A stretch of 64,000 bases of DNA, from the NCBI GenBank assembly GCA_017607445.1, contig JAEVHH010000003.1:4712001-4776000 (forward strand), given 5' to 3'. Source of the stretch: Histoplasma ohiense. Lineage: Eukaryota; Ascomycota; Eurotiomycetes; Onygenales; Ajellomycetaceae. This document shows, one piece after another, positions 33,082-45,548 of this stretch. How positions within the stretch are numbered: the stretch's first letter is position 1; each line of letters begins with the position of its first letter. The notes under the pieces were generated by a model. The model was given only the letters and a program-made list of their open reading frames with translations. It was not told where the DNA came from and did not search any database. The translations under genes were made by a program, and so were the position numbers.

Positions 33082-34585
33082 CCAATGAGCGGGTGAGCCA
33101 AGACCGCCATGACGCGTAACAGCCAATCAACACGGCCAGAATACCAGCTGGATGGATCGCCGCCCTTAGCAGCGTCATCCGAAGCTAGCGGGACAGGCTG
33201 CTGTGGTTCCCTGGCACGGACTGGCAGCCAGCGGTCTGCCCGTACTTAAGGATTCTAGCACCCCCCCTCTCTTTCCTCCGTCTCTCTTTTCGCTTGCCTC
33301 GCCTCGCCTCGCGTCTTCTGGTCACGCACTTGTCGCCCATCGCCACGGACTCACTCCGCCTCCCCCAGCGTCGCCACCCAACAGCAATCCTGGAATCTCA
33401 CTCTTGGTTTTATCTCCACGGCGGCCTGCGACCACCACTGCGGTTGTCAGCCTAGCAAATCCTGTTCGTATTATTGTCCCTCCTCTCTCCCTTATTGCCA
33501 CCGGCTATTGCCTGTATTTCGACCCAAGCAGCATATTATGACTATGATTACTCCTGTGACTGTATTCCTTCCACACACAGTATTGTTATTGTCTTTCCGC
33601 TGCCCTGGATCTTCCGAGGGCTTCATAATTTTTGTGCACCTTTGACACTTGCCACAATACCCACGTTAACGCGCACGTCCCCTTCAACCTGAGTCTCTCC
33701 TCTCCCCGATCCCGGGCATCCACGGGTTTCTTTGCGCTGTTCTTATCTGGTTTCCAGCGGGATTCTCCGCCTCACATTTTGTTCCGCCGATTTTTTGATC
33801 CCTCTCCTCTCATTCATCCTTAGCCAATCATCTGTCTTCCTCTTTCACTCCTCCGCTGTGGTGTATGTACCTGGGAGTTTCCGCTGCCTACTACTTAGTC
33901 ACCTGTACACGCACGTGACCACAAGCTTTCCCCGTCAACTTTCTTGGCAATATAAAATCGCGTATTTCTCCAACCTCTCCTTTTCTGTTTCCTTTTTCCT
34001 GCTTTCCCTCCCTTTTGGCCCTTCTGTACCTCCAACCACCCCCCTATTAAGGACATCTTCATCCTCCACGTCGTCATCAACAGCAACTTTGATCTTCTAC
34101 AATCATAACAGAAAAGACAATATACTTGCGGGAAAAGCTATTCTTTCGCAACTCGTTTCCTTGCTGTTAACCAATATCTCGTGATATTACTTTATTTTCT
34201 TTTTGCTGCTCTCCGCTGCTTTCATACATACGTATTTCCTATACATACATGGCTCTGACCAGAACTGCGTCTCGTCTAGTCTAATCTAAGATCCTGGGCT
34301 AGTCCAAAGAAGCAAGGAGGCGTCCACCAATATCTGAATGAAATTGTGGGCTGCCCCGGACTTCCCTCCCAGCAAAGTTTATCAGGGTCGCGCATTCTCC
34401 AACTTGGTCTGCTCTGTTTGCTACGCGGCGCGTTGAAAAAGTCCTCCTGTCTGTCCTCTGCATCCAAGGAAGCCCGACTCACTTTGTCTTTCTCTCCCGT
34501 TTCCGTTGCGCTGCTTGAAATAGCCAGGCTTAGAGGGCAACACGCGTGTTCACCCCCTAAGTCGCATATCACGTGATCACCACTG
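33082..34585 (+). promoter_or_regulatory. Putative BDF1 promoter and long pyrimidine-rich leader
   Basis: Two CCAAT boxes (33082-33086 and 33123-33127) stand about 40 bp apart in GC-richer DNA. From about 33255 the plus strand becomes strikingly C/T-rich for roughly 1 kb, with CTCTCTTTCCTCC-type runs, which is typical of fungal transcription starts and leaders. This suggests a 5' leader of about 1.3 kb holding several short upstream frames. I see no canonical TATA box. A leader intron is possible. Confidence 0.45.
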
Positions 34586-37500
34586 ATGACTATGGCAACA
34601 CCTCCCCCAGACACTGTTGTCCCGGAGAGAAAGACCCAACCACCGCCCGTTGTTGACCAGGTTTCTCTTGATGCAGAATTATTCCAGTGAGTACTCTCCT
34701 TTTCTCTGCGGCCAATCTCTCTCCACCCATTTATTTGCTTGTATCTGTCTGTTATGTATCCCATCTATATCTATATCTTGTTCTATTGCCACCCCTGAAA
34801 TGCGCGAACACCCCATAGGATCAATAAAGCTGACTGCCTTGACCTCCTGATATCTAGTAGCAATCCGGTTCTGGAAACGAAAACTGTTACTGTGAGGCTT
34901 TCTGAAACCATGTCTTCTGAGCCACAGGTAATCGAAGAGCCTACTGCTACAGATGAAAACAAGCAGTTGCCACCTGCAGTCAATGGCAATGGGATAACCC
35001 GACCGCAACCACTCTCAAACGGGGTGATTGGCACCACTAAGACTGATGCTGAAGATTCTTCTTCTCTACTTTCTCCGCTTGAGGTATCTCTCCCCAACTC
35101 CTCTAGTCAAGATACAGCTACAACTACATCAACGGAAGGTCGGGTGTCCACGAAGCCTGTATCGCAGACCTCACCAGGCTTACATGCAGATTCGTCATCC
35201 ACCCAGCCGGACAAGGAGGCGGCTGTTTCGAAAGCAGAAACGACCACTGTTATTACGAGCGTTGATGTACCTACCCAAGTTTCTTCAGAACCCTCCGATT
35301 TACAACCGTCCCCTTCTACCAACCCCAGATCACAGGATTTTCAAGGAGAAGGAAAACCTTCCCCCGTGGACACAACGACAGAAACTCCTGGCCTAGCAAG
35401 TGAATCTCTCCCACCGACGAGTGCACGTCAGCAGTCGCTGCAAGTTCCTCAAACGGAAGAAGCGTCTGCGTCCTTGGATATTCCTGCGCCTACCTCTGTT
35501 CCTGAAACAGGAGCAATCCCCTGCCAAACGCACCCTGCCAAAACTGAACTGCCATCACACTCACCACTCTCTAACCCGGCAGCAACTAGACCCATTGGAC
35601 CGCAATCATCAAAATCAGAGGAGCCGCAATCAGAGCCTACCATCCTGGCACCTGTCATGGAGCCACCACAACAAGACCAAGAGATGGCGGATGCTCCACC
35701 TGCATCACCCACCAAAGTGCCACGGGAACGGGATGAAGATTCCATTGAGGAACCATCACCAAAACGGACGAAGACGGACGATACTACAGGTGATACTGCA
35801 CCAGAGTTTAAAGTTCCGGAACTGCGACGTGAATCAACGGCCGCGGGACATGAGGCTTGGAAGGTAGATGCTCCTCTCACCGCGAAGCAGTCGAAATTCT
35901 TGGTCCGATGCATTCAAGGTTTAAAACGGGTTCATGATTCTCGATTTTTCCGTGAACCGGTGGACCCTGTGAAGCTGAACATCCCAAATTATCCACTTAT
36001 CATCAAACAGCCTATGGATTTGCGAACTATTGAAGAGAAATTGAAAGCAGGATCATATACCTCCCTTTTTGCAGTCACATCCGATTTCGACTTGATGGTC
36101 GACAACTCCGTCACCTTCAATGGACCGGAGCATGTAGTTAGTATGGAAGGCGCGAATCTCAAGCAAAGCTTTGAGCGCCATTTGGCCAAACTTCCTGGTC
36201 CAGATGAGGTGGAAACAAGTCCCGCTCAAAAGAAGGCCCAGAAAGTGGCGGCTGTGCCCACCAAAACCCAACCTGCTCGACGTGACTCAAGAGCCTCTGG
36301 GACTAATGCGCGACCAACAAATGCAACTTCTCCAACAACAACGTTTGCCCTTGGGCCGGAGGGTTTGCCTCTCATCCGCCGAGATTCCACTACAGCGGAT
36401 GGTAGGCCGAAGCGTTCCATCCACCCCCCAAAAAATCGCGACTTAATCTACAGCGCAAAGCCCAAGAAGAAGAAATTCCAGTGGGAGCTGAAATTCTGTC
36501 AAGAGGTTCTTGACGAACTCCATAAAAAGAAATATGAATCTATCGCCATTCCGTTCTACTATCCCGTTGACCCCGTTGCCTTGAATATCCCCACATACCA
36601 TAGCATAATTAAAAAGCCCATGGATTTGCAAACTGTCCAAACAAAGCTGCAAACCGGCCAGTATGAGAATGCAAAGGAGATGGAGGCTGACGTTCGTCTA
36701 ATGTTCAAAAATTGCTACAAGTTCAACATCCCTGGAGATCCGACCTACAACTCCGGAAAAAGCTTGGAGGAGGTCTTCGATAACAAATGGAGCCAGAAGC
36801 GTCGATGGATCGAAGCCCATGAGCCGTCCTCTGGTCACCAAAGTGCTGGCACGTCAGACAACCCGAGTGATTCAGAGGTTGAGGAAAGTGAGGACGAAAA
36901 TGATCAAGAGAAACTACATCAGCTTCAGAAACAAATTGCGGAGATGTCCAAGCAAGTCGAGGCAATTACTCAAAAGAAGAAGAAGACGCCGCCCAGCAGC
37001 TCGAAGAAAGCAGGCAAATCCAAATCTAGCAAGAAGGAAACCAAGAAAGGTTCTGGGACAACGGTTGGCTCGTCTGGTAAGAAAGACAAGAAGAGCGGCT
37101 CGAAATCTAGCAAGCCTGAAAAGCAGCATTGGGTTACCTATCGCGAGAAGCAAATTATTTCGCACGGTATTAGCAGCTTACCTGAAAAGAGAATGACTGA
37201 GGCGCTCAAGATCATCCAGTCGAATGTCCCTGGATTAAAGGTACGTACTTTACTCGACATTTAAACTTTTTATTTGCTACATACATAGACTGACATGAGA
37301 ATACTCAATAGGATACCAAGGAAGCAGAAATCGAGCTTGATATTGATGAACTGCCCAACGACGTTCTCCTTGTGTTGCTAAAATTCGTGAAGAAACATGC
37401 CCCCTCAGCTTTGGACATTGATGAACCCGAACCGGAACCTGTTGCGGTTGTGGCTCCGCCGAAGCCCAAGAAGAATAAGCCCATGAGCAAGTATGAACAG

Positions 37501-37729
37501 GAAGCGCGGATCAATAGTATTGAGGGTACTATATCCCGCTTCCAAGGCGGTGGCGGCGGAGGTAGAGGAAGTTATTCATCACAGCCCAGTATGTTGCCTT
37601 TTGATATAGGAGTCCTTGTTTTGCTTTCACCAAAGTATACTAACTAGGAATCCTTTTTTAACAGTACAATCCGTCGAAGGTGCCGAGAGCAGCGAAGATG
37701 ATGACTCTGAAGAAAGTGAGGAAGAGTAG
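34586..37729 (+). CDS. BDF1: BET-family double-bromodomain transcription factor Bdf1
   Basis: Four exons: 34586-34686, 34819-37240, 37312-37588 and 37665-37729, about 954 residues. A long Ser/Thr/Pro-rich N-terminus precedes bromodomain 1 at about 390-485 (FFREPVDPVKLNIPNYPLII, acetyl-lysine-binding Asn in VTFNGPEH). Bromodomain 2 is at about 590-690 (YYPVDPVALNIPTYHSIIKK, Asn in CYKFNIPGD). A Lys/Ser-rich segment and the NET domain follow (THE core WVTYREKQIISHGISSLPEK joined across an intron to DTKEAEIELDIDELPNDVLL), and an acidic tail closes the protein. Bdf1 binds acetylated H4 and works with TFIID and SWR1. The first exon (MTMATPPPDTVVPERK) is inferred from splice phase; an internal start at 34909 is the alternative. 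A TACTAACTA-like branch site stands before the last exon. Confidence 0.93.
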
Positions 37730-38896
37730 ATCTTTTACGAAACATCGTTTTTCTTCACTTTGATCTGCTTTGCTTTTGGAAACGAACAAGCAAACAGACA
37801 AACCACTTTCTACCGGTGCGGTTTATTTAAATTTCTGCGTCTTTTTTTCGACTGGCCTTTGATCTTATTTTATACGCTACCCGTTTACCCGCCCCGAGCG
37901 ATTGCTGCAATCCCCACGAATGACCCCATAAGGATGATAATGTTACCATAAAAGTTGAACCATGAAACACACACACACCCACAAACATAATTCAGCACTT
38001 GCCGGCGCCCTTGGTTCTTCTGTTAATTTGCACTGGGGTTTTTGGTTTTATATCACTTTTTCATTTTTTTTTTGTCTCTGCGGAATTCTTCATAAGACAA
38101 GCCTGATAGCACTTGCTTAAATCTTTTTGTATCTCATGCATACATTATTAGCTCAAGACGGGATTTTTTCTTGTTCTCTTCTCCTTTGTTTTCTCAATCC
38201 CCTTTCCTAGTTTTTACCCATTTTCTACCTGTATGTATAGTACTTTCAAATTGTATTTATTATGATTCTTTTTTTTTTAATGAATGTGAAGAAGCGAATC
38301 GGGATTAAAGGCGAAAAAAAAAAAAAAAAACCTGGGAGAAGGGGCAAAACGAGAAAACAGCAAAACCGACTCACTATTTACTCACATTAATTTACTAGGG
38401 TGAATGAGACTTCCAAGGTTTCATAAAATGAGGTTACTATCTATTGAGATCACGAAACCCACCCACTCACTCACCATATTCTTTCACTTGGTAAGAGAGT
38501 TAAATACTGGGGGTTTTCTTTGCTATTAGCGTCCATGATAATAATATGGCTTTGAACCGACTGGTTTTGAGGTTTGAGGATATTACAAAATTCCCCCCAC
38601 CCCTGCCTATCAAAACACATTTCAATGGTTGTTGAAAAATATGTAAACTGGCCATATAGCTAGCTATATCGATAGCATTTATATAATAGTTATAAAAATA
38701 CAAGGTACGGTGGTAACACAGTCGCGGGAGATATAGATTTCCTCCTCCTCCTCCCTCGGTATATTAATTGATACATGCTGATTCTCTTTTCGTGTGGCAG
38801 TGGGCTGGTGAACGGGGCTAGCGAAATTTAAAAAAAATAAAAAAAAAAAAAAAAAAAAAAAAATAAGATAAAAAAGATGCCTAATAATCTAGTCGG
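37730..38896. other. Convergent spacer between BDF1 and the SulP gene, no gene seen
   Basis: T-rich after BDF1, with A runs of 17 nt (38317-38333) and an A-rich tract of about 40 nt (38829-38868, with two T breaks). No open frame has recognisable content. Confidence 0.55.
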
Positions 38897-41800
38897 CTAG
38901 ACAGTCGTGAGGACATATCTGTGGTGGAAGGGTTGAATGGTTAGGTTAGCTCGGCTGAACGAACCCCCTTTTTAATTTAAATCGTTGATGGGGGAACAAA
39001 CACAATAGTTACTCACCCAGTGATACTCTCCATCCTCTCCGACGTCAACTTAAAGCATACCTTCATCAGCTCCTGCGCCAACATAGGTTCCTTCCGTCTC
39101 AGCTGCTGCCACTCCTCGCTACCAAGGCGCCAAACAACACTATCCCGTTCCGCTCTTACCGTAGCTGTGCGCCGTGTCTCGCCGAAAAAGGGCAACTCGC
39201 CGCACGGCCGCCCCGCGACGATGAGCTCCGAATAACTACCCTGCGGCGACTCGTACTCTGCTCGCAACATGCCCGATTCAAGGAGGTAGAAGTTTGTGGC
39301 GTCCTCGCCCGTACGGTACAGGACTGAGTCGGCCGGGAATACTTCGCGTGTGAAGTAGGTGCAGGCCGGGAACCAAAAGTCCTCGTTGTGTTTCGTTAGG
39401 CCGTGGAACGTTTGGAGGAGAAGGGGGAGGGGTTGTTGGAACGAGTCCCATTTTTGGAATGTGGTTTTGTTGGAGACGGGGTCGGCTTCTTCTTCACGAA
39501 GGGCTGTTGTTGCTACCTGGTGGAGGTAGTGGCCTCTTGGGGAATTGAATAATGCGTCTGGGAGTATATGGGGTTGAGGCCGTGATACGTCTGTTGTTAT
39601 CATGTTAGGAGAGAAAGTTTAATTGATAAAATACATGACGTTGATATTTTTCTAAGAACCTACCTAAAATTTGAGGAGGGGTGTGATCGCCGTTCCCTAT
39701 CATTGTGTCTTTTCGCTGATATAAGACCTTTAGTAGTTCATTTTCACAATATTCCAGAGCGGAGTTCAGAGTTTCGAATATTTCGACCTCGTTCTCCTTT
39801 TCAAAGAGACCGACATTCTGCAAACTTTTCCCAATCTCCCCTTCCACGTCAATGCTGCTGATAATCATATGCACCCTCCGTTTCCAGAGGATCCTGTTTA
39901 ACCGCATGAAGGCCTCTGCGGCGGAGAAATCTAATCCGTTCACATGTTTAAGGTCAAGAATGAGAAAACGTATCGGCTGGTCCTTGAATGTCTTCTCCTC
40001 GATCAACCCCCGCACCGTGTTCTCGACGCTCACAATTGTGCCAAAAAATAGAAAACCGGCCAGCTTAATGACAAATGTCTGCTTACCCGCATCCTTGAGG
40101 AATCTGACATGTAGGGGATGTCGCCTGACGGTAGAAATGGCTACCTGGCCTGAGTATGTTGCTGTGATAGCGGACTTCTGCGCCGTTTGGACGACGAAAT
40201 TTACGCAGGCGAGGATTATGCCGATGACTATTCCAATCACAAAGTCCCATGCTCCCATAGTCACAACGATTATTACCACCTATTGCACAGCATTTCAGTA
40301 AATAGTTGCGAAGGGACATACCATGCAAGTATAACCAAATGATTGGCAGTGAATACTGGAACTTACAGTAAGATACTCCAATGTGTGTAGTTTTCCTAAC
40401 GTATCCACCAGAGCCTCTTCCATTAGCTCTATCCCAAGCATGTAGATAAGGGCGCCAACAATCACTACTGGGATATAAGAAATTATACCCGGCCCTACAA
40501 GCATGATGCCAAATGTGCCGAAAGCGAGCAGAACACCTGCCAAACGGCTGTTACCGCCACTGCCGATGAAGAGTAGACTATTGGTATAAACGAGATAATT
40601 CTATGTAGAGTTAACAAAATAACGATCCCCATACACTGGACATCTCTCACCTTCGCTTACCTGAATGCTACCGAAAAAACCCGACACTGCGTTTGAAATA
40701 CCATGTGCGAGAAGTTCTCTATCAACGTTTAAATTGTCTTCGCCGGTCGAGATACCCAGAGCGGGGACGTTGATGGGCACATGTAACACGCCGAAAAACG
40801 TCAATGCGAACATAGCAGGAATGGTTTCCGCGAGTGCTGGCCAATGAACAGAAGAAAAATCTAGGTGATTGTCAGCTGCCTTTTTGTTCTAGATAGGCGT
40901 TGGGAGGGTAGATGATATCTTCACCATATAATGTATAGAAATGGTACCACGGTTCTGATGAAGATGGAGCCTCGAAGACCCAACCACGGCTCCGTAGAGT
41001 CTCTAGCGGTATATTTAAACAGAACTTGAAAATATAAAAGACAGCACCCATAAATATGAAATAACCCCCAACAAGAAAATTTGACTTGACGAATCGCTTT
41101 ATCACAAGCAAGCCAATAGCTCCGATAAGGGGAAGTGTCCAAAGGAAAACAGTATCAAGCTGGAAAAGCCTTTTTAGAGTCTCGAAGTTGTATTCAAGAT
41201 TGCCAGATAGACGAGCGGATACCATAACCCCCGTAGCGGCAAGAAACCACCCAACTCCACCAATGCATCCGATTAGGATGTGGCGCGGAAAGAACCCTAT
41301 TAGCGAGCCCAGGTTGAAAGCTCCCATCAGGAAGAAGACAGATCCAGTCAGCACGGAGCTGATGGCATAGGATAGGATGGTGGTCGCGAGAACTGCTTTC
41401 TCGTTCTGCTTGCCAACCTTCTTGAGGATCATAAACGCCATTTTATGAAAAAATGGAACAACCTCAATCATTTCAGAACCAACACCTCCTTTGAAAACCG
41501 AACCACCACATGAGTATACAAGCTGAGCAACAATCGTACTGACGTAGAACATGGAGATGCCATCTGGGGCGAGGTGAGCGAATAGTGGCTCACCCAGCGG
41601 GAAAAGAATCATTCCGTAAGAAAGTGCATCTAGGATATTGAGCAAGAGGCCTAGAAATACAGCAGGAAGAAGGGTGACGGGGTAAACTATTCCCTTCCGC
41701 CAAATTACCCTTCTGTCCCAGGCCTGCGGGTTCAAGCAATGGAAGCACCGGGAACCTCCCCTTGCGCATATAGCACGCAATTTATCCAAAGGTTTATACC

Positions 41801-42635
41801 TAGTAATTTGGCCTTCTACATCAATCGGGGCGGTGCGGCCATCCCAACTCTTGGTTCGAGACGGATTGAGAAGTGCAGTTCGTTCTGTAGCTGGCACATT
41901 CGAACCGCGCGACAGCGTGAGAGCTGGGTCTGGGTGCGGAAAATCTTCCTGAATGGGCTCTTCACTTAGCCCATCATTACTTCTATCTGGTGCGAAATCG
42001 CGGATCATCGTCGTAAGGGCTGAAGTGCTAACTTTTGGAGGCGAATGAAAAGCTCCTGTCCGAGAATCGGCTGCAGAGAGTTCTTCGATCTGCTCCGGTT
42101 GGCTCTGCGTCCAGGGAAACCTGCTGATATCACGCTGGCCATCAACCAATACACCGAAGTTATTTGGCACGCCAATTTGCGGCTCTAGGCACACAGAGTC
42201 GGTACAATTTCGCTCCCTGTTAAATAACGCCAGTGATGCCAATTCTGCCGTTTTTTCACGAACGCTACGAGATGAGTATTGGCCGGCATCTATCCGAAAA
42301 AATCATATACCTTAGTACGATATTTGGGATGATCCATTGCCAGTGGAGAGAGAGTGAAGCTCACCTAGAGAGCCCCTAAAGGATCGGTGATAAAACGACC
42401 GGAGCGGTGTCCTCTCGTTGTGAGGTGTGGAAAACGACATCGGAGGAAGAGAGCAATTCTCTTCCCCATGGTTCGGTTGGGATCCATAATGGGTATTACT
42501 CGTAGAGACAGAGATATTCTCGCTTCTTCCTTCGTCTGTTTGTGTACGCACCAGATCGTCTTGCACCTCGCGTTGATGTGGTTGGATCGAAGACTGCGAA
42601 ACTCGCCGTCGCATTCCCGCGCTATTGGGAGCCAT
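38897..42635 (-). CDS. SulP-type transporter with STAS and cyclic-nucleotide-binding-like domains (Vsb1-like)
   Basis: Seven exons: 42635-42365, 42289-40925, 40860-40661, 40600-40367, 40279-39664, 39590-39017 and 38918-38897, about 1,093 residues. A cytosolic N-terminus of about 250 residues precedes the SulP membrane domain (VYPVTLLPAVFLGLLLNILD, SYGMILFPLGEPLF, VPALGISTGEDNLNVDREL, SGGNSRLAGVLLAFGTFGIM). A STAS domain (FLILDLKHVNGLDFSAAEAF) and a cNMP-binding-like domain (ADSVLYRTGEDATNFYLLES, GRPCGELPFFGETRRTATVR) follow. The domain order is that of yeast YGR125W/Vsb1, which was linked to vacuolar storage of basic amino acids; sulfate transport is not implied. The last exon is only 22 nt and restores the family-like ending ITGYVLTT. 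Without that splice, the frame would stop at once after ITG. Confidence 0.92.
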
Positions 42636-44499
42636 ATCGTCTCGCCGGTTTCAAAGGATTGAGCAAGGGGTCGTATGTACTGCAGATGAACATGTACAGG
42701 ACCTGATCGCTACTGGAAGGGCTTAACCGCTCGCTGAACACATCTAGGCAGTCAGAAAGAACCTAGCCGCTTGGGTTGATTAGAAGCAACGAACATAGCA
42801 TGTGCCGGCAGGAGCATGGAGGGGCCTAGCGGTCGGCCATAATAATTTCCACACAGATTTCGCGGTGGTTAAGGTTCTCGACTGACAGGACATCGTCATG
42901 AGGACTGATCAGTGAAGACGAAACGATGAAACCCAGATTTCCCTAAACCTTCGGGAATCCGAACCCCGCCAGCCAAACTCTCAAAGGAAAAACTAAAAAT
43001 ATCAACACTTTATGAAATTTCTGATAGATATCAGATGCAGGACTGATAAATTCTAAGACTTTTGCCATTGGTGCATCCATTCTCGTCAATGTCATATATT
43101 TTTGCTCTGCAGCGTTAAGTTGTTGACTATTTACATTTTGATGCCGTAGATAAACTGACAGTTCTCTGCAACACGGGTCATAATTGAAACATCTGAAATA
43201 CGTAAGTGAACCCGAAACTTTTTTGGTATCAAATGCCAGGATTTGAAAATCCTTTTCTGTTTATTTTGATGTAGGGGTAGGGTACCATTTACCTTTGCTC
43301 TTCTCATGTTCTAGCATGCCAATTTGGTTGACAGGATGTTGAGCAGCTAAGAATATTTATATCCCTGGGTTTCCTAATGTGGTAAATGGGTATTATCTAT
43401 TATAATCTTTAAATTTAACCCATGTTAATTAATACATATGTAGGCTTTGGATAGCTAACTCTTTATTACTTTTGTTAAATGGGCTCTGTTCTTTTGCATT
43501 ATATATGGCATACTCATATATAATATCAAAGCAATGAGTAGACCCTGTCCTGCAAATGGGAAGATCACATACCAGCAAAACAATGATGGTACTGTACTGT
43601 ATGTATGTACAGTACATTGATTCCCAGAGGAATGCTAATTAATACAGGGAGATGAGATCTGTGAAATGAACTTTTGAGCTTTAAGTGAATCACAAAAGCT
43701 TAACTGTCCATGTTGGTCAGAGCTCCAGCACAACCATCTAGTTCATATTCCTATTTCCTGGCTCACTCTCTTTGAGTAAAACACAGCACAGGAAGGAGTT
43801 GTTTGACTTCCATGAGCCTAGAGGGAATTTTTAGCAAGCATGGTTTTTGCATGAACTGGGCAGTGAAATCTGGTGAAGTACACAGCAAAGAAGGTAAGGC
43901 TACCTATTTTCTTTATTTCCTCAAAATTCCTGTTGTCTTTGTCCATCACAAAATAATAGATACATACATACATTTCAAAAGAGTAATTGGGTTTTTTGAC
44001 GTGATTGGAGCACGATGGTCTATCCCCACGGCCATTGCAAAGACAAACATGTATGTACATACCTTAGCGACTTTAGGAGGATAAATTGATATTGATATCA
44101 CAGTAGATTGTATATATCCCATTTGTGGCATGAGAACATGAAGGTCAAAGTGATTCAATCCAACCGATCAGAAATCCCTCCCTCATCCTTTGAAGTAACC
44201 ATACGCTCCCTGCGAGTGAGAGCTGAGCCAAATATTAGTTGGTGTGTTTGAGTAAAAGGTTCATTGCTGATTTTAGGCAATTCTTCATCATGGAACACCA
44301 TGGCTCAGACATTGGCAAACAGTTTAAAAGCCGCGCCAGTAATGGATTTGCAATATTCTCTCCATGGGGTGTTCATATTCTCTTCCTCGAACAGAGGTGG
44401 AAGCTGGTAGAAAGTAGAAGAGTTGCTTGAACGGACGTGGGTGGAAGCGCTAGAATGCCGTTTTGCAAAGTAGTTGAGCGCGAAATGAGGGCTTTGGAA
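42636..44499. other. AT-rich spacer upstream of the SulP gene and downstream of PSF1
   Basis: About 1.9 kb. The part 42980-44100 is AT-rich with recurring ATGTATGTAC and TACATACATA motifs. No gene is supported. The proximal 300 bp probably hold the promoter of the SulP gene. Confidence 0.5.
43593..43616. repeat. Split palindrome TGTACTGTA-N6-TACAGTACA
   Basis: Nine-base arms pair perfectly around a six-base spacer. The arms are the same sequence as the 16-bp palindrome at 31423-31438. Confidence 0.8.
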
Positions 44500-44593
44500 C
44501 TAAGTCTTTATTTGTTCCCGGATCGAGCGGACAACGGTCACAGTGTACGGCTTATCTTCGGGGACAAGATCGTAAATAGCCCAATGAACCCAC
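44500..44593 (-). other. Possible alternative last exon of PSF1
   Basis: An intron-like stretch (44660-44594, GTATGT to CTATAG, 67 nt) starts inside the PSF1 stop codon. The sequence after it begins with G and stays open for 30 codons (WVHWAIYDLVPEDKPYTVTV and more) before TAG at 44500. If the previous exon is skipped, it joins in frame to exon 2. It may be only a 3' untranslated exon. Confidence 0.35.
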
Positions 44594-44659
44594 CTATAGC
44601 GTAATGGGAGAAAATTGGGTTATGTATCTTCGAGGGTGAATCATTTATAGATTCACATA

Positions 44660-45548
44660 CTAGCTCAGCCGCTGCAGATATCCTTGCGCTATAAGCCGCT
44701 CAACATCGCCTAACCGGACGTAGAACTGGCTATTTTTTGTCAATGTAATGGCACTACCATCGAAGGGTAGATGTTAGCAATGAGAAACAGATGAGTGGGC
44801 GAGTCTAGCATAGGAAATCAAATTCCTTGAAGGATTGCGGTGCTCCGTAATAAGAACGCCGTATGGGAGAATGCAGCGCTTACCCATACTCAGTCTGGAT
44901 CTCACCCGCATCTTTAAGCACGCGCACATCAATGAACAGGTCCTTTGGCGGCTCCAGACTACCCGTCAAATCAATATCAATCCATTGTCCTTTGTACGCC
45001 GCCAGAATATCACTATACTGGCGAAAATACTCCATCTCCTCGGGACTCAGGGAATTTGCATGGCTGCCACCACTCTGAGCACCCCCACCACCCTGCTGCA
45101 TCTGCTCGTCTAGCACATCACGGCCCTGCCAGCAGAGCTCTTCTAGTTTCTCTGCGCGCGCGCGGTGGTAGGCGAGCAGGCATCTTTTGTTCCGTCGCAT
45201 CGACAAATGGTCGACGAGTAGGGCACAGGCGGTCGCGTGGTTCTCGGACGGGTTGAAAGTGCCTTCGAACGGCTCCAAGATACGCGCTACATCTTTATCC
45301 AATTCGCGGACCTCGCGTGCCACCGAGCGTACCATTTCTGTCTGGTATGGTGGTAGGTGGGAGAGGGATTGCATGCGTTTGGCATGTTGGACCTGAGAGC
45401 GAGAACCACAGAGTGCGGTTGAAGTATTATTAGCCTACAGCGCGCGGGACTGCTTTCTCTGGGACTATGCAGATAGTGGAAAAAATTGCGAGAATCTTGC
45501 AAGATAGAACGTCTTTCTTACCAGTTTGTTTCCCAATTCTCCGTACAT
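44660..45548 (-). CDS. PSF1: DNA replication complex GINS protein Psf1
   Basis: Three exons, 45548-45522, 45392-44884 and 44753-44660, giving 209 residues, close to the yeast length of 208. The start MYGELGNKLVQHAKR, the following TEMVRSVAREVRELDKDV, the basic RNKRCLLAYHRARAEKLEEL core and the C-terminal B-domain LFIDVRVLKDAGEIQTEYGA and GDVERLIAQGYLQRL are characteristic. Psf1 is one of four GINS subunits of the CMG helicase, which drives replication forks. The first exon has only nine codons. A Gln/Gly/Ser-rich insert (QMQQGGGGAQSGG) sits in the linker. The stop TAG overlaps a perfect GTATGT donor, so the codon is kept whether or not the next intron is removed. Confidence 0.92.
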
